Shown: positions 60,917-64,000 of the stretch, piece after piece
Position numbering within the stretch: position 1 is the first letter of the stretch
Layout of the letters: every line of letters begins with the position of its first letter
From: Victivallis sp. Marseille-Q1083
Lineage (GTDB): Bacteria > Verrucomicrobiota > Lentisphaeria > Victivallales > Victivallaceae
Direction of reading: 5' to 3'
Assembly (NCBI RefSeq): GCF_903645315.1
Contig: NZ_CAHJXL010000001.1
Coordinates: 558,001-622,000, forward strand
DNA length: 64,000 bases
Made by a program: the position numbers and the translations under genes
Notes under the pieces: model-generated
The model's database searches: none
Seen by the model: only the letters and a program-made list of their open reading frames with translations
What the model was told of the DNA's origin: nothing

Positions 60917-61642
60917 ATGAAAAAAAAGAATTTTACACTCATTGAACTTCTGGTCGTGATTGCGATCATCGCCATTCTTGCTTCAATGCTGTTGCCGGCA
61001 TTAGGCAAAGCCAAAGCGGCGGCCCAGGGTGCCAAATGTACCGGCAATCACAAACAATTCGCTCTCGCTTTTGCGATGTACGCCAATGACAACGACGATT
61101 CTGTGTTGCATGCATTCTGGGATGTGGACAACAAAGATTGCTGGTACAGCCAGGTGTGGCCTTATATCCAAAGTATCGAAGTTTATGATTGCCCATCGTC
61201 TTCTCTGGATGTAAACACCTATAACAATAACAACATCCATGTGGTCGCAACCGATCCTCACAAGGAGTGGCATTTTCCACATGCAATCGGTTACAATGTA
61301 AAACTCGGCGGGAATTCAGAGGGCGGTCATTGGACCTCTCCGAAAGCGATTACGAAAACAACTGCCATGAATGCTCCCGCTCCGTTATTTGCCGATGTCT
61401 GGAACTTTCAGAACCTGTTGGCTCACACGATGACCCAGGACAATTTGGCCAAAGCCGTCCGCGACAACGACGCGCTGGGTCTGTTCGACTGGCGTCACCG
61501 CGGCCGCGGCAATATCGCGTTCTCCGATGGACACGTGGAAATGATGTCCGGCAAACAGGTCTGGAGTACGGTCGAAAGCATGGACGCTCCCAGCAGAGGC
61601 TATGCCTGGGATAACGCCAATTACTGGATGAGCGGACAGTAA
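60917..61642 (+). CDS. type II secretion/type IV pilin-like pseudopilin
   Basis: A 241-residue pseudopilin with the shortest leader of the three: MKKKN, then [16 protein letters not shown] with Glu at mature position 5, and [20 protein letters not shown]. The C-terminal signature is the clearest in the window: [21 protein letters not shown] (H...G.....F.DGHV). The ATG at 60917 has GGGAG 8 bases upstream. It is the last gene of the GH78/GH95 operon, 58 bases after the GH95 stop, and is followed by a bidirectional terminator. Confidence 0.9.
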   Translation: MKKKNFTLIELLVVIAIIAILASMLLPALGKAKAAAQGAKCTGNHKQFALAFAMYANDNDDSVLHAFWDVDNKDCWYSQVWPYIQSIEVYDCPSSSLDVNTYNNNNIHVVATDPHKEWHFPHAIGYNVKLGGNSEGGHWTSPKAITKTTAMNAPAPLFADVWNFQNLLAHTMTQDNLAKAVRDNDALGLFDWRHRGRGNIAFSDGHVEMMSGKQVWSTVESMDAPSRGYAWDNANYWMSGQ

Positions 61643-61807
61643 GAACAACAATTCCCTGTCTGTCTATCGGCGCTTTTCCCCAGGAAAAAACATTTGGGAA
61701 ACGGACGGGAGCCGGCAACGAACGGTCCCTGTTATCAACCGGACCGGGTTGACGATACCATGCGATCCCGGCGACCGATACAGTCGGCAACCCTCCGGCT
61801 CAACCTG

Positions 61808-61850
61808 AAAACCAGCACGGGGCGATATGAACGCCCTGTACTGGTTTTTT
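61808..61850. terminator. bidirectional terminator
   Basis: AAAACCAG (61808-61815) with ACGGGGCG pairs, with two mismatches, to CGCCCTGT...CTGGTTTT. The stem is flanked by A-run and T-run on both strands, so it can stop the pseudopilin transcript on the plus strand and the C45 transcript on the minus strand. Between 61643 and 61807 I see no gene. Confidence 0.82.
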
Positions 61851-61877
61851 CGACCAAACGGCTTACGCCGCAAGCGA

Positions 61878-63032
61878 TTATTCGGGATTCCCGGCAGGAA
61901 GCTGCCGGTACCATTCCACCAGTTCAGCCAGGTTGATCCGGCTGTAAGGTTCGTCACAGGCCAGCGACGACGGCCCGGCGTCCGCCCAACTCAAATCCAG
62001 CGTTTCCGGTTCGAAGATCGCATTCTGCAAATTCGATTTCATCGCCACCGGCCGTTTGATCATTTCGATCAATGCCGGCGTATCGATTTTGCCGTAATTC
62101 GCTTTGATCCGGTCACGCAAATGGCCGAACCGCTCGCCGCCGGACAGGTAAACGACGTCTTCGAACGCTTCCGGCAGCAGCGGGTGCGCTTCACCCGGCC
62201 TCAGGATCTGCGGTTCTTCTCCGGCTTTGGCCGCCACGCCGGCCAGATCGCCGGTACGGTCCGAAAGGACGTAGTAATATTCACAGGTATGCGGCACTTC
62301 CTTCATCAACTTCAATGCCTCCTCGACCGTGCCGCACTCCTCCATGATCCGGCGCATCAGGAAATTCATCGGCAGCCCGTCCCAGTCGCCCTCGCCGCGG
62401 CCGCCGAGTTCACCGATCGCCAGACCCGACGCGTTCATCGCCGTCACCGTGCCGATGAAACCGGCGTAACCGACATTGCACCAGGCCCGTCTGCCTTCCG
62501 GCAGGCAGACGGTCAACACCGCAAAATCCTGCAAACCGATGTCCCGCATATAATCCAGCACCCGCGCCTGCCGCACTCGGCCGCCGGCCGACGCTTTGCC
62601 GCGCACCGCGATGCCGCTGCAGTGAAACATCTCCGGAAAAAGATTGATCTGACGGCCCGCTTCCGGCCGTATCCCGGCCGCCCGGCTCATCGCATCACAT
62701 TCCGTCATGAAACGTTCCGGCAGAAACGGCGCCGTCCGGCTTTCCACTTCAGCAATCCGGTCGAAAAACCAGTCGTCTTTGAAATAAAGATAACCGGCCG
62801 CCGTCAGCAGAATCCGTTGATACATGCCGTGAATTTCCGGCGCCAGCAAGCTGCCCTGCGCCTCGCCCATCTCCGCCGGCGAGCCGGCCACGAACAACAC
62901 CCGTTTCCCACCCGGCAATTCCCCGAGCAGTCCGTGGTCCGCCCGCCGCAATATCTTCAAATCCGGCGCGCCGAACGCCGTCAACACCGCCGCCAGCAGC
63001 CAGCCGGCCAACCAATATTTTATCCGTTTCAT
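61878..63032 (-). CDS. exported C45-family autoproteolytic acyltransferase/hydrolase
   Basis: A 384-residue protein with a signal peptide (KYWLAGWLLAAVLTAFGA). The C45 (acyl-CoA:6-aminopenicillanate acyltransferase-like) N-terminal nucleophile pattern is visible: FPEMFHCSGIAVRG with a candidate nucleophilic Cys, RVLDYMRDIGLQDFAVLTV, GFIGTVTAMNASGLAIGELGG, GLPMNFLMRRIMEECGTVEEAL and the late LACDEPYSRINLAELV. Family members cleave amide bonds such as acyl side chains. In bona fide C45 enzymes the Cys becomes the N-terminus after self-cleavage; whether that happens here is unknown. The ATG at 63032 follows GGAAGGTGA. It lies 4 bases after the hydrolase gene on the same strand. Confidence 0.75.
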   Translation of the reverse strand: MKRIKYWLAGWLLAAVLTAFGAPDLKILRRADHGLLGELPGGKRVLFVAGSPAEMGEAQGSLLAPEIHGMYQRILLTAAGYLYFKDDWFFDRIAEVESRTAPFLPERFMTECDAMSRAAGIRPEAGRQINLFPEMFHCSGIAVRGKASAGGRVRQARVLDYMRDIGLQDFAVLTVCLPEGRRAWCNVGYAGFIGTVTAMNASGLAIGELGGRGEGDWDGLPMNFLMRRIMEECGTVEEALKLMKEVPHTCEYYYVLSDRTGDLAGVAAKAGEEPQILRPGEAHPLLPEAFEDVVYLSGGERFGHLRDRIKANYGKIDTPALIEMIKRPVAMKSNLQNAIFEPETLDLSWADAGPSSLACDEPYSRINLAELVEWYRQLPAGNPE

Positions 63033-63036
63033 TTTT

Positions 63037-64000
63037 TCACCTTCCCTGCCGGATGGCAAAATTCAACACTGCCGCCATCGCCCCGGCCAACTGCCGGGCA
63101 TCCACCGCCCATACCGCCGCATCGGCCGGCGGTGCGAAATCGGCGGCAACCGCCGCCGCATCGGTCGCCCATTCCACGATGTCCGCCTCCAACTGCCATT
63201 TGCCGCCGTCGACCGTCAACCGCCGCGGCGTCCGGCCGTCGGCGGCCAATTGCAGCAACGCCTGCCCGTTCCGGACCGCGATGCGAAGGGTCGGCGAACC
63301 GGCCTCTTCTTCCAGCCAACTCAGTTGAACCTGTTTGTCCAGCAAACCGCTGGAACCGCTCAAGGCGGCCAGACCGAGCGCCCCGGCCGCCAACTGCCGA
63401 TATTGCCGCCAGCGCGGGTCAAGCGCCGTGCTGAGCATCGGCTCCGCCGCCAAATTCAGCGTGCCGGCGTACACCTTGCCGGACGCCGAACATATCCACG
63501 GATAATCGCCGTAGCCGCACCGTAATTCATTCACTTTCAACGGCAAATCCTCGCCGCTTAAGGCCAGTTGAAATTGTTCCCCGCTGCCACGCGTCAATGA
63601 CAGCCTCCCGGTCACCGGCGGCGCGTCGCCGGAACGGCAGACGAAGTCGGCCGTCAATTTCAGGCAGCGCCCGGCGTCCGGCTGCCAGCGGCACATCGCC
63701 GCCAGCTCCTCCAACACCCGGCCGATGGCGGTACCCTCCTGCCGTTCCGGACCGCCCTGACGGTGGCGGGGCACCGTTTCATCGCGAAAAAACGTCACCA
63801 GCGAATCCAGCATGTCCGGCAGCGCGGCGATCGCCGTATAATGGCCGAGTCCCGGCAGAAATTCGATATCTTCCTCCGTCAAGCCCATCGAGGCCGCCAG
63901 CGCCAGTGTGGATTCTTTCGGAATCACCTCATCGGCTTCGGCATTGAGCAGCCAAACCATTCCCTTTGCCGCCTTGCCGCGCAAATTCGCCCCGTAAGTC
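63037..64000 (-). CDS. C-terminal part of an alpha/beta hydrolase-family protein (5' end outside the window)
   Basis: At least 320 residues, open at the right edge; no start is visible. The first ~75 residues end an alpha/beta-hydrolase domain: KGMVWLLNAEADEVIPKEST carries the catalytic-acid region, and EFLPGLGHYTAIAALPDMLD the catalytic His. A long beta-rich C-terminal domain follows (LTADFVCRSGDAPPVTGRLS, LQLAADGRTPRRLTVDGGKW, AVLNFAIRQGR), unlike ordinary hydrolases. It is in one operon with the C45 gene, suggesting joint action on an exported acylated substrate. Confidence 0.7.
   Translation of the reverse strand, partial: TYGANLRGKAAKGMVWLLNAEADEVIPKESTLALAASMGLTEEDIEFLPGLGHYTAIAALPDMLDSLVTFFRDETVPRHRQGGPERQEGTAIGRVLEELAAMCRWQPDAGRCLKLTADFVCRSGDAPPVTGRLSLTRGSGEQFQLALSGEDLPLKVNELRCGYGDYPWICSASGKVYAGTLNLAAEPMLSTALDPRWRQYRQLAAGALGLAALSGSSGLLDKQVQLSWLEEEAGSPTLRIAVRNGQALLQLAADGRTPRRLTVDGGKWQLEADIVEWATDAAAVAADFAPPADAAVWAVDARQLAGAMAAVLNFAIRQGR

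Noticed and set aside
1-64000. CRISPR arrays, insertion sequences, integrases, rRNA and tRNA genes
   Set aside because: No regularly spaced direct repeats, transposase or integrase motifs, terminal inverted repeats with target duplications, or rRNA/tRNA signatures were seen by eye.

Overview
The window most likely comes from a chromosome of the Lentisphaerota (Victivallis-like, PVC superphylum). This is inferred from three things: three pseudopilins with an almost identical [18 protein letters not shown] leader, each placed in a glycan-degradation locus; a greatly enlarged GreA of the kind known from Chlamydiae; and a high density of secreted glycosidases with private LacI/AraC regulators. 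I see no rRNA, tRNA, CRISPR array or insertion sequence. Coding DNA is GC-rich and intergenic DNA is strikingly AT-rich, so promoters stand out. Many match TTGAC-N17-TATACT.

Layout. 0.3-4.9 kb: LacI regulator, pseudopilin and GH20-like hexosaminidase in one operon. 5-10.3 kb: long GreA, DsrE-like protein, a probable non-coding RNA rich in GGA hairpin loops (7812-8396, minus), then a GGGtGRT protein and a NifU-like scaffold. 10.4-13.1 kb: an isolated minus-strand capsid cassette (scaffold, SU10/HK97-type capsid, neck protein) with no terminase, portal or tail genes. 13.4-16.9 kb: NtrB-like kinase, sugar isomerase-like protein and sigma-54 activator, translationally coupled. 17-20.5 kb: an AT-richer cluster of exported small proteins and an O-antigen ligase-like protein. 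20.5-21.5 kb: about 1 kb without a conventional gene, holding an orphan promoter-terminator unit and a second GGA-rich stretch. 21.5-30.1 kb: housekeeping (ubiB, pcnB, nadB minus; lnt, HIT, DUF89, HAD plus).

30.1-39.6 kb is a polysaccharide locus: GH172/DUF2961, two AraC regulators, a phosphodiester glycosidase, a GH43 lipoprotein, pseudopilin and a pectate-lyase-fold protein. 39.6-45.2 kb is housekeeping again (lipoprotein, rsmA, hldE-type kinase, FUSC transporter, DUF177, coaD, ribF). 45.4-49.3 kb holds a membrane-anchored MerR-like protein and two PilT-type ATPases, the first with a degenerate active site. 49.4-53.1 kb: a PLP decarboxylase behind a promoter and leader terminator, a 36-codon bridging ORF and a DUF4091 protein. 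53.1-61.6 kb: AraC regulator, exported glycosidase-like protein, GH78 rhamnosidase, GH95 fucosidase and a third pseudopilin. 61.9 kb to the end: a C45 acyltransferase/hydrolase and the C-terminal part of an alpha/beta hydrolase that runs off the right edge.

The glycan loci share one design: a local regulator, one or more glycosidases and one pseudopilin. The strongest candidates for undescribed biology are the GGA-loop RNA, the stand-alone capsid cassette, the coupling of pseudopilins to glycosidase operons, and the PilT pair with one apparently crippled member. All functions are read from sequence only; no database search was run.
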